Assembly: GCF_001029435.1 (NCBI RefSeq)
Contig: NZ_LDOV01000027.1
Coordinates: forward strand, 124,001 to 188,000
Origin: Photobacterium aphoticum
GTDB lineage: Bacteria; Pseudomonadota; Gammaproteobacteria; Enterobacterales; Vibrionaceae
DNA: 64,000 nt
Direction: 5' to 3'
Shown: positions 27,826 through 36,774 of the stretch, in pieces
Layout of the letters: each line of letters starts with the position of its first letter
Position numbering within the stretch: the stretch's first letter is position 1
The notes under the pieces: model-generated
Database searches by the model: none
Seen by the model: the letters and a program-made list of their open reading frames with translations, nothing else
What the model was told of the DNA's origin: nothing
Position numbers and translations under genes: made by a program

Positions 27826-29793
27826 ATGCCAGAGCCTTGTATTACTCCCAACACTGTTCAGCCTTTGCCACTGATTCTGGCGGGGCCGATTTTACGTCAA
27901 GTCACCGCGCAACAGATTACGCTGTGGCTAACGGTGTCGCAGCCATTGGAAGGCTCCGTTCAGGTGTATCAGGATGATCCGCTCAGTTCCTCATTGTCAG
28001 AGACACCGTTCTTTAGCGGTGATCTCGCGACAGGGGAGCATATTCAAATTGGTCAGCGTGCCTGGATTTATCAAGTTACGTTCCAAGGTGAGTTTCCCGT
28101 TGATGCGCCGTTGAGTTATCAGATTATTACGCAGCAGGGCGAACTGACCGACGAGTTGCCGCACCTGTTGTATGACGGTGAATCCCGTATCCGCTTTACC
28201 ATTAACACCCGTGCGGATTACGTGATGCACGGTTCTTGCCGTAATCCGCATTATCCAAGTAAAGACAGTCTTGTTGCTGCTGATAATAAAGTGGGCGGCC
28301 AAGCATTGCACGAACGCCCAAGTCTATTGATGATGAGTGGCGATCAGATCTATGCCGATCATGTTGCTGGCCCTATGCTGGATGCTATTCAGCAAGTGAT
28401 TGCTTTACTGGGTTTACACGGCGAGAGTTTTGAAAAAGCGCAGGTAGATAACAGTAACGCACTGTTTGCACACCCTTATAACTTTTACCACCGCGATAAA
28501 ATCTTGCCTCACTACTTAGAGGGTGGGGAAGAAGTATTCGAGCGTGTGCCACGTGTTGCAAACTGGTTACGTCGAAAAGTACCGGTATTTAGCTCGCGTG
28601 AATCCAATAATCATCTCATTACACTGAGTGAATTTGTCGCCATGTATTTGCTGGTGTGGTCACCGGTGCTGTGGCGCTTTGTCGATAGCAATAAGTTACA
28701 ACAGCTGGATTTCACCTGGCATGGACATACTCTTGCGCCGCAATGGCAGCAAGTGTGGAAAAATGAAAAACCAATTATTGATGAATTTGTTGCAGGTTTG
28801 CCGCAAGTTCAGCGCCTATTGGCCCATTTGCCAACTTATATGATCTTTGATGATCATGACGTGACCGATGACTGGAACCTGACCGTCGGCTGGGAGCAAG
28901 CGGCATACGGTAACCCGTTTTCGCGTCGTATTATCGGTAATGGCTTGCTTAGCTATTGGCTGTTCCAAGGGTGGGGTAACGCGCCAGAAAATTTCGATGA
29001 GACGTTTATGGCGCGCATGCAGGATTTTTTCAGTGCGCCTAATCGGGATCGCCAAGACAGCCTGATTGATTATCTGTACCGTTTTGAGCAGTGGCATTAC
29101 ACGGTGAACACCACCCCAAAAATGTTGGTGCTGGATACCCGTACCCGCCGTTGGCGTTCAGAGTCGAAAATGAATAAACCGTCGGGCCTGATGGACTGGG
29201 AAGCATTGATTGAAATGCATCAAGGCTTGATTCACGAACCGGCTGTGATCATTGTGTCAGCCGCGCCTATGTTCGGGGTGAAGTTCATTGAAATGCTGCA
29301 ACGTGGCATGACATGGATCGGCCAACCCTTGCTGGTGGATGCAGAAAACTGGATGGCACATCCCGGCTCGGCCAATACTCTCATCAGTATTTTTACTCAT
29401 ACCAAAACGCCGACGAACTTTGTGATTTTGTCGGGGGATGTGCACTATTCCTTCGCGTATGACGTGAAACTGCGATTTAGAAAGTGCAGTCCGAATATTT
29501 ATCAAATCACCTGTAGCGGGATCAAAAACGAATTCCCGAATGGCCTATTGCGTGTGTGTGACTTTATGGATCGCATTCTGTATAGCCCTCGTTCGCCCTT
29601 AAACTGGCTGACCAAACGTAAGCGCTTAAAAGTATTCAAGCGGGATCCGGACTTACCGGGCAATCATCGTCTGATTAACCGCAGCGCTATCGGGGAAGTG
29701 CGATTGGATGAGAACGGAAAACCGGTAGATATCGCGATTTTAACGGCAGAAGGGGAGCGTATCGCATTTCCGCCGATTGAAGAGCGGGATTAA
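27826..29793 (+). CDS. PhoD-like metallophosphatase/phosphodiesterase
   Basis: A 655-residue protein of the alkaline phosphatase D (PhoD-like) metallophosphatase superfamily. An N-terminal beta-sandwich (residues about 15-115) is followed by the catalytic domain. Its motifs are HGSCRNP, MSGDQIYAD, FDDHDVTDDW (the central Asp-His metal box, near residue 345) and the late GDVHYSFAYD. Members hydrolyse phosphate mono- or diesters. There is no obvious Tat or Sec signal peptide, so it may be intracellular, unlike Bacillus PhoD. Monocistronic. True substrate unknown. Confidence 0.85.
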   Translation: MPEPCITPNTVQPLPLILAGPILRQVTAQQITLWLTVSQPLEGSVQVYQDDPLSSSLSETPFFSGDLATGEHIQIGQRAWIYQVTFQGEFPVDAPLSYQIITQQGELTDELPHLLYDGESRIRFTINTRADYVMHGSCRNPHYPSKDSLVAADNKVGGQALHERPSLLMMSGDQIYADHVAGPMLDAIQQVIALLGLHGESFEKAQVDNSNALFAHPYNFYHRDKILPHYLEGGEEVFERVPRVANWLRRKVPVFSSRESNNHLITLSEFVAMYLLVWSPVLWRFVDSNKLQQLDFTWHGHTLAPQWQQVWKNEKPIIDEFVAGLPQVQRLLAHLPTYMIFDDHDVTDDWNLTVGWEQAAYGNPFSRRIIGNGLLSYWLFQGWGNAPENFDETFMARMQDFFSAPNRDRQDSLIDYLYRFEQWHYTVNTTPKMLVLDTRTRRWRSESKMNKPSGLMDWEALIEMHQGLIHEPAVIIVSAAPMFGVKFIEMLQRGMTWIGQPLLVDAENWMAHPGSANTLISIFTHTKTPTNFVILSGDVHYSFAYDVKLRFRKCSPNIYQITCSGIKNEFPNGLLRVCDFMDRILYSPRSPLNWLTKRKRLKVFKRDPDLPGNHRLINRSAIGEVRLDENGKPVDIAILTAEGERIAFPPIEERD

Positions 29794-29900
29794 GCGGGTA
29801 TTCATCGATTCATATCGCATTTTACGCATCAAACAGGCAACGCCATCGACATACCCTATAGTTCATGGGAGACCATAAAAACAAAAGGAAGGAGTAAGTC

Positions 29901-30503
29901 ATGGCGTTAACACTGAAAACAATCCGTCATCGGGTGGCGATGGGATTAGGGATTTGGGCACTGTCAGCCTCTGCTTATGCAGGATGGGCGCTGGATAATC
30001 AGCAGTCTGTGATTGATTTTTCCTCCGTGAAAAATGATGCCGTGGTCGAAAATCACGGATTCAAGCAGCTCAGCGGCACGATTGATGATAAAGGGGCGGT
30101 CACGCTGACCATTGCGCTCGACAGTGTGGACACCAATATCGAAATTCGTGACACCCGCATGAAAGAGATGTTGTTCCAAACCAAGACGTTTCCCAATGCG
30201 ACCATCAGTGCCAACGTCGATGGCACGATTTTGCGCAGCTTGGCACCGGGGACAACCCGCGTAGATGAAGTGACCTTCACGTTAGATCTACACGGGAAAA
30301 CGCAAGACTTACCCGCAAAAGTGCAAATCACAGGGTTAGAGGGTGGCGGCTTGTTAGTGAATACGTTAGCGCCGGTTATGGTGATGGCGAACCAGTTTGA
30401 TTTGGATGGCGGCGTGACCAAACTGAAAGAAGTTGCCAAGCTCAAATCGATTTTGTTGACCGTGCCGGTAAATGCGACCTTGGTGTTTAAACCTGCTACG
30501 TAA
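29901..30503 (+). CDS. YceI family periplasmic protein
   Basis: A 200-residue protein with a signal peptide (residues 1-26, ending SAYAG) and the YceI lipocalin-like barrel: an early WALDNQQSVIDFSSVKN strand, DTRMKEMLF, then FTLDLHGKTQDLPAKVQI and FDLDGG. YceI-type proteins bind isoprenoid-like lipids; the physiological role is uncertain. The region GGAAGGAG gives a good Shine-Dalgarno sequence. It has its own terminator. Confidence 0.88.
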   Translation: MALTLKTIRHRVAMGLGIWALSASAYAGWALDNQQSVIDFSSVKNDAVVENHGFKQLSGTIDDKGAVTLTIALDSVDTNIEIRDTRMKEMLFQTKTFPNATISANVDGTILRSLAPGTTRVDEVTFTLDLHGKTQDLPAKVQITGLEGGGLLVNTLAPVMVMANQFDLDGGVTKLKEVAKLKSILLTVPVNATLVFKPAT

Positions 30504-30536
30504 TTGGCTTGATATCTGAACCTCTGACATACCACT

Positions 30537-30567
30537 CACAGCCGGCTTTGGTCGGCTGTGGGTGTTT
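30537..30567 (+). terminator. Terminator after yceI
   Basis: CACAGCCG (30537-30544) with CGGCTGTG (30553-30560), then GGTGTTTT. The T-run is weak. Confidence 0.6.
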
Positions 30568-30678
30568 TAGAGGGTAGCGATTTTAGTCTGTTCGTATTGC
30601 TACCCGAACCTCATTAATCACGCTAACATGCCCGCCATACCATTACTACACTATTGCAGAGCTCGTGCAGCGCTATTG

Positions 30679-30710
30679 CAAACAAGCAAACAAGCAAACA
30701 AGCAAACAAG
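30679..30710. repeat. 8-bp tandem repeat CAAACAAG x4 at the start of the DUF3820 gene
   Basis: Four perfect CAAACAAG units, ending 14 bases before GTG 30725. Eight is not a multiple of three: if translation began further upstream in the frame opening at GTG 30665, a change in copy number would shift it out of frame. Confidence 0.9.
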
Positions 30711-30724
30711 AAGAAGAGAACGAC

Positions 30725-30937
30725 GTGTTTGAGAAAGAACATCTGATTAAATTGGCCAATGTCAAAATGCCGTATGGCAAATATGCCGGTCGCGTGATCA
30801 TTGATTTACCGGAAGAGTACTTACTGTGGTTTCAGAAGAAAGGTTTCCCGGAAGGTGAACTCGGCATGCTGATGGCATTGGCTTTGGAGTTCAAAATTGA
30901 AGGGCTGGAGAGTGTGATCAAGCCTCTTAAATACTAA
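30725..30937 (+). CDS. DUF3820 family protein
   Basis: A small protein of about 70 residues, MPYGKYAGRVIIDLPEEYLLWFQKKGFP, the DUF3820 pattern (Pfam labels it a putative quorum-sensing-regulated virulence factor; the function is not firmly shown). Start: GTG at 30725, which encodes the residue before FEKEH and has a purine-rich AGAAGAG upstream. The frame remains open to GTG 30665, crossing the 8-bp repeat; there the residues KQANKQTSKQ are low complexity, so the shorter start is preferred. Confidence 0.75.
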   Translation: MFEKEHLIKLANVKMPYGKYAGRVIIDLPEEYLLWFQKKGFPEGELGMLMALALEFKIEGLESVIKPLKY

Positions 30938-30971
30938 TACCTTGTATAACTACATCTACAGTTACGTATCG

Positions 30972-31000
30972 ACTCTTGAGCAGAATAAAGGCTCAAGAGT
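30972..31000. repeat. Perfect 10-bp inverted repeat after DUF3820
   Basis: ACTCTTGAGC (30972-30981) with GCTCAAGAGT (30991-31000); weaker pairing (TACATC/GATGTA) extends outward. No T-run. It may be a processed 3' hairpin or an operator. Confidence 0.55.
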
Positions 31001-31131
31001 TGCGATGTAGATAAATGAAGTATTGGAGTCGCTGTCTAAGAAGTACACCTACCGATAGTTTTAGGTGGTTCAGCTTGATTGTCATTTTACCTCAGTATAA
31101 CTTGAGGGATGATTGAAATGGGATATAAATC

Positions 31132-31157
31132 AAAGGTCTAGTAATAACTAGACCTTT
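31132..31157. terminator. Hairpin terminator after the small lipoprotein gene
   Basis: AAAGGTCTAG (31132-31141), TAATAA, CTAGACCTTT (31148-31157), a perfect 10-bp stem. Read on the minus strand it follows the gene at 31172 directly. Confidence 0.7.
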
Positions 31158-31171
31158 AAAATCATGGTCAG

Positions 31172-31498
31172 TTAGATTTTTGTAAACTTCATTACACCAA
31201 ACCCAGCATCCATTACGATTGTTGAGTCATCGATAATCTTTAGAGTTTCAGGTTGTTTTCCATCTGTTTCAAGGAGCAATCTTCCATCTACGACTTTGAT
31301 GCTATCAAATTCGGTGCGATCACCATCTAGCTCCATGTAGTCACTGCCTAGAACCATTACCGCAGAACCACCAGACTGTTTTTTCCCAAAGAAGGCATCT
31401 TGGAACTCAATTGAATACTCACCTTCATAGCCATGTCCGCCACATCCAACAAGCATTACTGCGATCACTGATGTGAAAAACAACTTAATTTTCTTCAT
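31172..31498 (-). CDS. Small lipoprotein of unknown function
   Basis: About 108 residues. ATG 31498 follows AAGG at about seven bases and begins MKKIKLFFTSVIAVMLVGC, a clear lipoprotein signal with lipobox MLVGC. The mature part is a short beta-rich domain (EYSIEFQDAFFG, DYMELDGD, TLKIIDDSTIVMDAG) reminiscent of small envelope lipoproteins that carry a lipocalin-like or OB-like fold; no family is named. The longer frame to 31636 has no Shine-Dalgarno sequence. The upstream sequence is markedly AT-rich. Confidence 0.7.
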   Translation of the reverse strand: MKKIKLFFTSVIAVMLVGCGGHGYEGEYSIEFQDAFFGKKQSGGSAVMVLGSDYMELDGDRTEFDSIKVVDGRLLLETDGKQPETLKIIDDSTIVMDAGFGVMKFTKI

Positions 31499-32187
31499 GA
31501 TTTTACCTTGGATTATTAATAATTCGCTTTTTAGATGCTCTTTTGATGCATTTACTTTTATGTCGTTGATGCTTCGAACAAGAATTTGAGGCGAAATATA
31601 TCCCAAAAAACAATGGAAAGTATTGCTCTGCATCACATTGATTTTAATAGTTAATTTAAAAATATTTATCTAATCGATAAATAAAATGTATCTTATCAAT
31701 TAATATTAAAACGAAAGTCTTCTCAAATTTTATGTCTCCGTGCTTTTTCGTTTTCTCTAAGTTGACGATCGACACATTTCACTAAATCACCACACAGAGA
31801 TATTGATTTTAGGATGAGGGCTGCAAATAATTTGGTAATTGTCATTGATATGAACATCAATCAAGGTGTCAATATTCGGGCTGTTGAGGAAGGAGGGGTC
31901 ATATCTAGGCAACGTAAGCGCTTAAACTAGGTAGTTCGTTGTGAGCTTCATCCCGCAGTTGAATGTGCATGTTGAAACAGTCAGTGGTGGCAATTATTAA
32001 ATCGTTTAATAATTTACACTAATTCATTTGTATCAATTGGTTAAGTCATTATCACTATGCAAAAACGAATTTATATGGGCAAATGAAAAGAGCTTGTTGG
32101 AATGAACTTGTACCCAAATAGCCATTGAATTCATCGGGGCATTTGGCATCATGGTGAGTTCAATTTTTCAACAGGGCAAGGAATGCC
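31499..32187. other. AT-rich intergenic region with no convincing gene
   Basis: About 690 bases with many stops in all frames. A 38-codon frame from ATG 31814 to TAG 31930 follows AGG but lacks any recognisable motif, so it is not called. The lipoprotein promoter presumably lies at the left edge. Confidence 0.5.
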
Positions 32188-32652
32188 ATGCAACAGAAAG
32201 ACAACCTTAATTGCGTCGGTACGGTTCAGAGCCATACGCAAAATCAAATGCTGGAAGTGACGTTCAGTCGTGACATAGAGCTGGCTGAGGTGATCGCGCT
32301 TTATCAAGCCAATGAATGGTCATCGGCTCAGGTTCCTGAAAAGCTTATTCCCGCTTTACTTAATTCCGACAGTTTGGTGACCGCTCGCCTGAACGGGCGG
32401 TTAGTGGGTATCGGCAATGCCATTTCAGATGGACACCTGGTGGTATATTACCCGCACATGTTGGTACATCCGGATGTACAAGGGCAGGGGATTGGCCGCC
32501 AGATGATGCAACTTATGCAAACCCGTTATGCCAGCTTTCATCAACAAATGCTGACTGCTGACGGCAAAGCCATCGCTTTTTATGAATCCCTTGGGTTTGA
32601 GCGAGCCGGGCAAACCGCGTCTATGTGGATTTATGCCGGGGATGATCACTAA
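32188..32652 (+). CDS. GNAT family N-acetyltransferase
   Basis: A 154-residue acetyltransferase. The acetyl-CoA loop is VHPDVQGQGIGRQMM (residues about 92-106), following the strand LVVYYPHML; the ending FYESLGFERAG is the standard C-terminal hairpin. AAGGAATGCC gives a good Shine-Dalgarno position. Substrate unknown. It is convergent with yidZ. Confidence 0.85.
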   Translation: MQQKDNLNCVGTVQSHTQNQMLEVTFSRDIELAEVIALYQANEWSSAQVPEKLIPALLNSDSLVTARLNGRLVGIGNAISDGHLVVYYPHMLVHPDVQGQGIGRQMMQLMQTRYASFHQQMLTADGKAIAFYESLGFERAGQTASMWIYAGDDH

Positions 32653-32687
32653 CGGGTATTCAGATTCATACTGCTCTGAATCCCGTT
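32651..32687 (+). terminator. Bulged hairpin terminator between the GNAT gene and yidZ
   Basis: AACGGG-T-ATTCAG (32651-32663) pairs with CTGAATCCCGTT (32676-32687), one bulged T. Confidence 0.55.
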
Positions 32688-32710
32688 TGAGTATTTCTAT
32701 TTAAAATGGC

Positions 32711-33673
32711 TTATGTATTTATGGGTTGATAGAGCGCTTTAATCGCGTCCCGCAACCATTGGATTTTCGGGTTCTGGTTATTGCGTTTGTGCCAGATTAA
32801 CGTAAACGGGATTTTCAATTTCTCTTGCGCGATGGTATCAATCGGGATTGGTAGGCATACCAGATCCGGATGCATTTGACGGCAGTAGTGCTGATAATAT
32901 TGTGGTGCAGTGGTGACCAAAGTTTGTCCCGGCTGCGCCGCCATAAACAGCGATTGTTCAAAGGTTTCCAGCGTGAGCGCGATCGTGCGCGACTGTCCCG
33001 TTTCTTTCAGAATTTCATCCAGCGCCCAGCTTTCACTCTTTTCCCACAATGTATTGATTTGCCCGTATTGCAAGAAAGCATCCAGATCCCACTGGGCCTG
33101 TAAGGCGGGGTGATTTTTGTGCAGATACACCATGGGTAAATCGTAAAATAGCACCTCAAAATTCACGAAATAAGGCAGTAAATCTAACGACTCGCGCGAG
33201 CGTGGATGGCTTTCTCGTCCGGTAAAACCGATATCCGCATCGCCCTGAATGATCGCTTCTAACGAATCGTAATCCCAGCTGCTGACTTTGACCTTCGCAT
33301 TTGGGTAGCGTTGGTAGATCTGCTGCGACAGGGCATGCAGGTGGATCAGCAGCATAGGGGATTCCATCGCTAAGTGGAATTGTACCCCATCAGGAATTTC
33401 ATCGCCCCGCTTGGTTAACAATTGGCTGCCCATCTGCATCCAGTCAGACAGATCTTGCGCCATGCTCATTGCCAGTGGTGTCGGCCTTAATCCCTGCGGC
33501 GTTTTGACAAACAACGGGTCATCAAACCAGTCACGCAGTTTATTGAGGGACTTACTGACCGTCGAGGGGGTAACGTTGAGCTTTTTCGCGGTTTTAGACA
33601 CGCTCAACTCCTGCAGCAACAGCTGCAGGGTGAAAAGCAAATTCAAATCAAGACGAGCAAGAGATTTCTTCAT
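32711..33673 (-). CDS. yidZ: YidZ, LysR-family regulator
   Basis: A 320-residue LTTR strikingly similar to E. coli YidZ: MKKS...LDLNLLF start, [22 protein letters not shown] in the HTH region, [12 protein letters not shown] in the effector domain and the closing [18 protein letters not shown]. coli YidZ has been linked to anaerobic nitric-oxide resistance. As in E. coli it follows mdtL on the same strand; here its ATG 33673 lies inside the last 26 bases of mdtL, so translation is probably coupled. A longer frame to 33769 contains only His/Asn-rich sequence that overlaps mdtL, so the shorter start is used. Confidence 0.88.
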   Translation of the reverse strand: MKKSLARLDLNLLFTLQLLLQELSVSKTAKKLNVTPSTVSKSLNKLRDWFDDPLFVKTPQGLRPTPLAMSMAQDLSDWMQMGSQLLTKRGDEIPDGVQFHLAMESPMLLIHLHALSQQIYQRYPNAKVKVSSWDYDSLEAIIQGDADIGFTGRESHPRSRESLDLLPYFVNFEVLFYDLPMVYLHKNHPALQAQWDLDAFLQYGQINTLWEKSESWALDEILKETGQSRTIALTLETFEQSLFMAAQPGQTLVTTAPQYYQHYCRQMHPDLVCLPIPIDTIAQEKLKIPFTLIWHKRNNQNPKIQWLRDAIKALYQPINT

Positions 33674-34901
33674 GTGGCTCAGCGGCTTGTGGTGATTGTT
33701 GTTGTGGTTTTTGTGGTGCTTGTTGTGATAATCGCGGCGGTGTTGCCACGCATAGTAGTAAAGCTGCATTGATAATGCCAGTGGTGAGCAAAATGCCGAT
33801 CAACATGGCTAAGCCCGTTACATCACACAAGCCCATCAGCCAGATAAAGCAAGCCGAGCTACACACTTGCGCGATGCCCAACAGAGAGCTGGCCATCCCG
33901 GCACGGCGAGCATACGGGCTGAGAGCCTGACTCATGGTGACGCCGAACCCTACTGAGAACCCTGCACAAATCATCCCAAGACCCACAAGCGTGACCATAT
34001 TGTGCAAATCATAGAGTGATGCTGAGGCAAGCAGTATCGCAGCCAACACAAACAGCCCTTGTGATAAAAGCTGCAAGGTGCGCTGTGCCACCCATGCCAT
34101 GGCAAACGGGGTTGCGAAAGACGTGATCATACTGACCAATGCGGTCAGAGCCATGGTCGAGGCGTATTCACCACGCGAGAACCCCATGCCGTTCATCAGC
34201 ACGGTCGGAGACACATTCACAAACGTCAGAATCACGGTGACAGCCAGTGAGCTGATCAGCATGCGGCTGATAAAATACGGTGTGGTAAAGGTTTCTTGTG
34301 TGTCGGTCTCTGTCTGTTTCTCTAGGACTCGGTCTGTGCGGTGACGTCGGTTCGGATTGGTTTCTTTGAGTACGCCTGTCGCCAGTAAGCAGACTAATAC
34401 CCCCATTGCCGCCATGGTGGTGAACAAGGTCGGCCATGGGAAATACAGCATGATGAGATGCCCAACAACTGGCGCAATCACTGGAATGATACAGGTGATG
34501 CCGTTAAGCATAGACAGCACTTTGGCGCGGCGCTGGTCGTCCAGTGTGTCACGCAATACTGCAAATGCCACCACATAACAGGCCCCTGCGCCAATGCCTT
34601 GGGCAAAGCGGGCGAGCAAAAAAGGTGTGCTGCTGTCTACTTGGCCGCCTAACCACGACGCCATAGCAAAAATGGCGGCACCCACCATCGCGACGGGTTT
34701 GCGGCCAATGCGGTCGGCCAGTGTACCGGCAAACAGCATAGTAGCGGCCATTCCGGCTAAATAAACAGAGAACGCAATATGGAGCTGGGATTCACTCGCA
34801 CCAAGATCTTGGGCGATTTGCGGTAATCCCACTAAATACAAATCAATCGCCGTTGGGTAAAGCAAGACAAAGGCAAAGCTACAAAGCAGATATCGAAACA
34901 T
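33648..34901 (-). CDS. mdtL: MdtL, MFS multidrug efflux transporter
   Basis: A 417-residue 12-helix major facilitator of the Bcr/CflA group. Near-identical blocks to E. coli MdtL include [22 protein letters not shown], the loop 2-3 motif ADRIGRKPV and [23 protein letters not shown]. MdtL exports toxic compounds such as chloramphenicol. The C-terminal tail is low complexity (Gln/Pro-rich, about 28 residues), coded by sequence overlapping the yidZ start. GAGG lies six bases before ATG. It is first of the mdtL-yidZ pair. Confidence 0.88.
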   Translation of the reverse strand: MFRYLLCSFAFVLLYPTAIDLYLVGLPQIAQDLGASESQLHIAFSVYLAGMAATMLFAGTLADRIGRKPVAMVGAAIFAMASWLGGQVDSSTPFLLARFAQGIGAGACYVVAFAVLRDTLDDQRRAKVLSMLNGITCIIPVIAPVVGHLIMLYFPWPTLFTTMAAMGVLVCLLATGVLKETNPNRRHRTDRVLEKQTETDTQETFTTPYFISRMLISSLAVTVILTFVNVSPTVLMNGMGFSRGEYASTMALTALVSMITSFATPFAMAWVAQRTLQLLSQGLFVLAAILLASASLYDLHNMVTLVGLGMICAGFSVGFGVTMSQALSPYARRAGMASSLLGIAQVCSSACFIWLMGLCDVTGLAMLIGILLTTGIINAALLLCVATPPRLSQQAPQKPQQQSPQAAEPHEEISCSS

Positions 34902-34986
34902 GACAACCTCACAAAATCAGTGCGGCGATAATAGTGAGGATGAAGAAAGACAGCGAGTAACCTTTCTGACATCAGGTATTTCCTTA

Positions 34987-35030
34987 TGCGACAAATGCTC
35001 GGGAAATAGGCGACAAACGCTCAGAAAATA
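34987..35030. repeat. 22-bp imperfect tandem repeat upstream of mdtL
   Basis: Units 34987-35008 and 35009-35030 share GCGACAAA-GCTC-G-AAATA; a degenerate third start follows. They lie about 85-130 bp before mdtL, in the spacer it shares with the hydrolase gene, and could bind a regulator such as YidZ; that is inference. Confidence 0.6.
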
Positions 35031-35197
35031 AGCGGTAAACAATGAGTGCTCGCATCGAACCATTGATGATTGACAGCGTGTCAAAGTCGACACAGGCACT
35101 GTGACATCATTTGAAAATTCCCTGTGTATACCAAGTTGCACCATGAGTGCATGATAGCATTTATCTACTTAATTGACGTTGAATGGGATGGAACAAG

Positions 35198-36202
35198 ATG
35201 CGCTCGGTGAAACGGACAGTGAAATGGGTGGTAGGGGTAATCGTACTTGGCATGGCGGCTTATGTTGCGTTGGTGGTGTGGCAAGGCAGCCAAGCGAAGG
35301 CGGCCATTAAGCAGAGCAATACTCCGTTAGGTCAATGGGTCGATGTCGGTGGGTTTAATATGCACCTGCACTGTTTAGGAACCGGATCACCAACGGTTAT
35401 TTTGGAAGCGGGCGCCGGGGATTTCTCCGTTATTTGGGAAAAAGTACACGGGGTACTTAGCACCACGACACAGGTATGTGCTTATGACCGTTCTGGGTTG
35501 GGATGGAGTGAGATTAATCCCGAAGAAGAAGCGGTCGTGCGTGTGGAGACCCGTGTAGAAGAACTCACAACGTTACTGAATGCGGCGAATGTGGCTCCGC
35601 CTTATATCATGGTCGGTCACTCTTTTGGTGGATTGTTGGCGCAGGCGTATGTCCAAACACACCGTGAAGACGTTGCTGGGTTGGTGCTCATTGATGCATT
35701 ACACGCTGAACAGTCGGAGGATTTACGCGCCATACATCAGAAGAAAATGCAGCAGGCGGCAGAGGAATACCAAGTGGTCTCTGTCATGCAAAAGATCGGC
35801 TTATTGGCACTGTCGCCCAATGAAATTCCGAACCCAGGTTTGTCGGAAGAAGGCGTAGCGAAATACCGAGGCGTATTGGCGAGTTTGCCACATGTCGAGT
35901 CGATGCTGCTTGAGTTGAATTCGATCCCAGACAACCTCATGGAAAGACGTAACCCGTCAGCGGGTGATGGCGCGAGTATGCCGACGGCATTGATTTATGC
36001 CACGTCGCATCAGGATGCAGGATTGAGTGCACAGGAGAATGCGACATTTGCAACGCAGTGGGTTGCCCTGCAACGTCAGGTAGCGGCACAGTCATCCAAT
36101 ACGGTCGTGCTGGCCGATGAGCAATCGGGTCATTACATCCAATTGGATAACCCTGATTTAGTGAACCGTACCATTCTCGACATGGTGAACACGTTGCGAT
36201 AA
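35198..36202 (+). CDS. Alpha/beta hydrolase, membrane anchored
   Basis: A hydrolase of about 334 residues with an N-terminal signal anchor (KWVVGVIVLGMAAYVALVV, residues about 6-25). The nucleophile elbow is GHSFGG near residue 140; the oxyanion strand VILEAGAGDFSVIWE precedes it; the acid Asp follows in the LIDALH strand and a late His in SGHYIQLD (near residue 312). Extracytoplasmic esterase or lipase-like; substrate unknown. Start ATG 35198 follows GGAA; an upstream ATG at 35183 in the same frame would add five residues. Confidence 0.8.
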   Translation: MRSVKRTVKWVVGVIVLGMAAYVALVVWQGSQAKAAIKQSNTPLGQWVDVGGFNMHLHCLGTGSPTVILEAGAGDFSVIWEKVHGVLSTTTQVCAYDRSGLGWSEINPEEEAVVRVETRVEELTTLLNAANVAPPYIMVGHSFGGLLAQAYVQTHREDVAGLVLIDALHAEQSEDLRAIHQKKMQQAAEEYQVVSVMQKIGLLALSPNEIPNPGLSEEGVAKYRGVLASLPHVESMLLELNSIPDNLMERRNPSAGDGASMPTALIYATSHQDAGLSAQENATFATQWVALQRQVAAQSSNTVVLADEQSGHYIQLDNPDLVNRTILDMVNTLR

Positions 36203-36372
36203 AGCCTAATAGGATCTTATGGGCTAGTGGCAGCGTTTGAATGTACATAACAAAAAATTATCAAGATAAGAAATAATGATAATTTCAGTTGGCTATTTTC
36301 ACACGCTAGGATGTTTATCAAGAAAGCGATGACACATTGCACATACATTCCCATGTCTTAATAGGATGCAGC

Positions 36373-36759
36373 ATGAAGTTTTTACATACGATGATCCGCG
36401 TGACGGATCTGGACACCTCTATCGCGTTTTACACCGATGTTTTGGGCATGAGCCTGTTAGAACGTGTAGAAAATCCGGAATACCGTTACACCTTGGTATT
36501 TGTCGGTTATGAAAACGATCCAAGCGGCACCACGATTGAACTGACTTACAACTGGGATACCGACCAGTACGACATGGGGACGGCATTCGGTCATATCGCA
36601 CTGGGTGTGGATGATATCTATGCGGCGTGCGACAAGATCAAAACACTGGGTGGTAACGTGACCCGTGAGCCGGGCCCAGTGAAAGGCGGTACAACACATA
36701 TTGCCTTTGTGAAAGACCCAGATGGTTACCAAATCGAACTGATCCAAACTGACGCGTAA
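36373..36759 (+). CDS. gloA: Lactoylglutathione lyase (glyoxalase I)
   Basis: A 128-residue glyoxalase I converting the hemithioacetal of methylglyoxal and glutathione into S-lactoylglutathione. The metal ligands H5, E56, H74 and E122 fall at the same numbers as in E. coli GloA, and blocks such as [17 protein letters not shown] are almost unchanged. ATG 36373 follows AGGA at seven bases; 12 extra upstream residues in the frame have no support. The nemA gene begins 15 bp downstream, so the two are an operon, as in E. coli nemRA-gloA but with the order reversed. Confidence 0.95.
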   Translation: MKFLHTMIRVTDLDTSIAFYTDVLGMSLLERVENPEYRYTLVFVGYENDPSGTTIELTYNWDTDQYDMGTAFGHIALGVDDIYAACDKIKTLGGNVTREPGPVKGGTTHIAFVKDPDGYQIELIQTDA

Positions 36760-36774
36760 TTGAGAGAGTGAATC

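Noticed and set aside
31814..31930. 38-codon frame in the AT-rich gap after the small lipoprotein
   Set aside because: An AGG lies close to ATG but the peptide has no recognisable feature; kept only as a mention.
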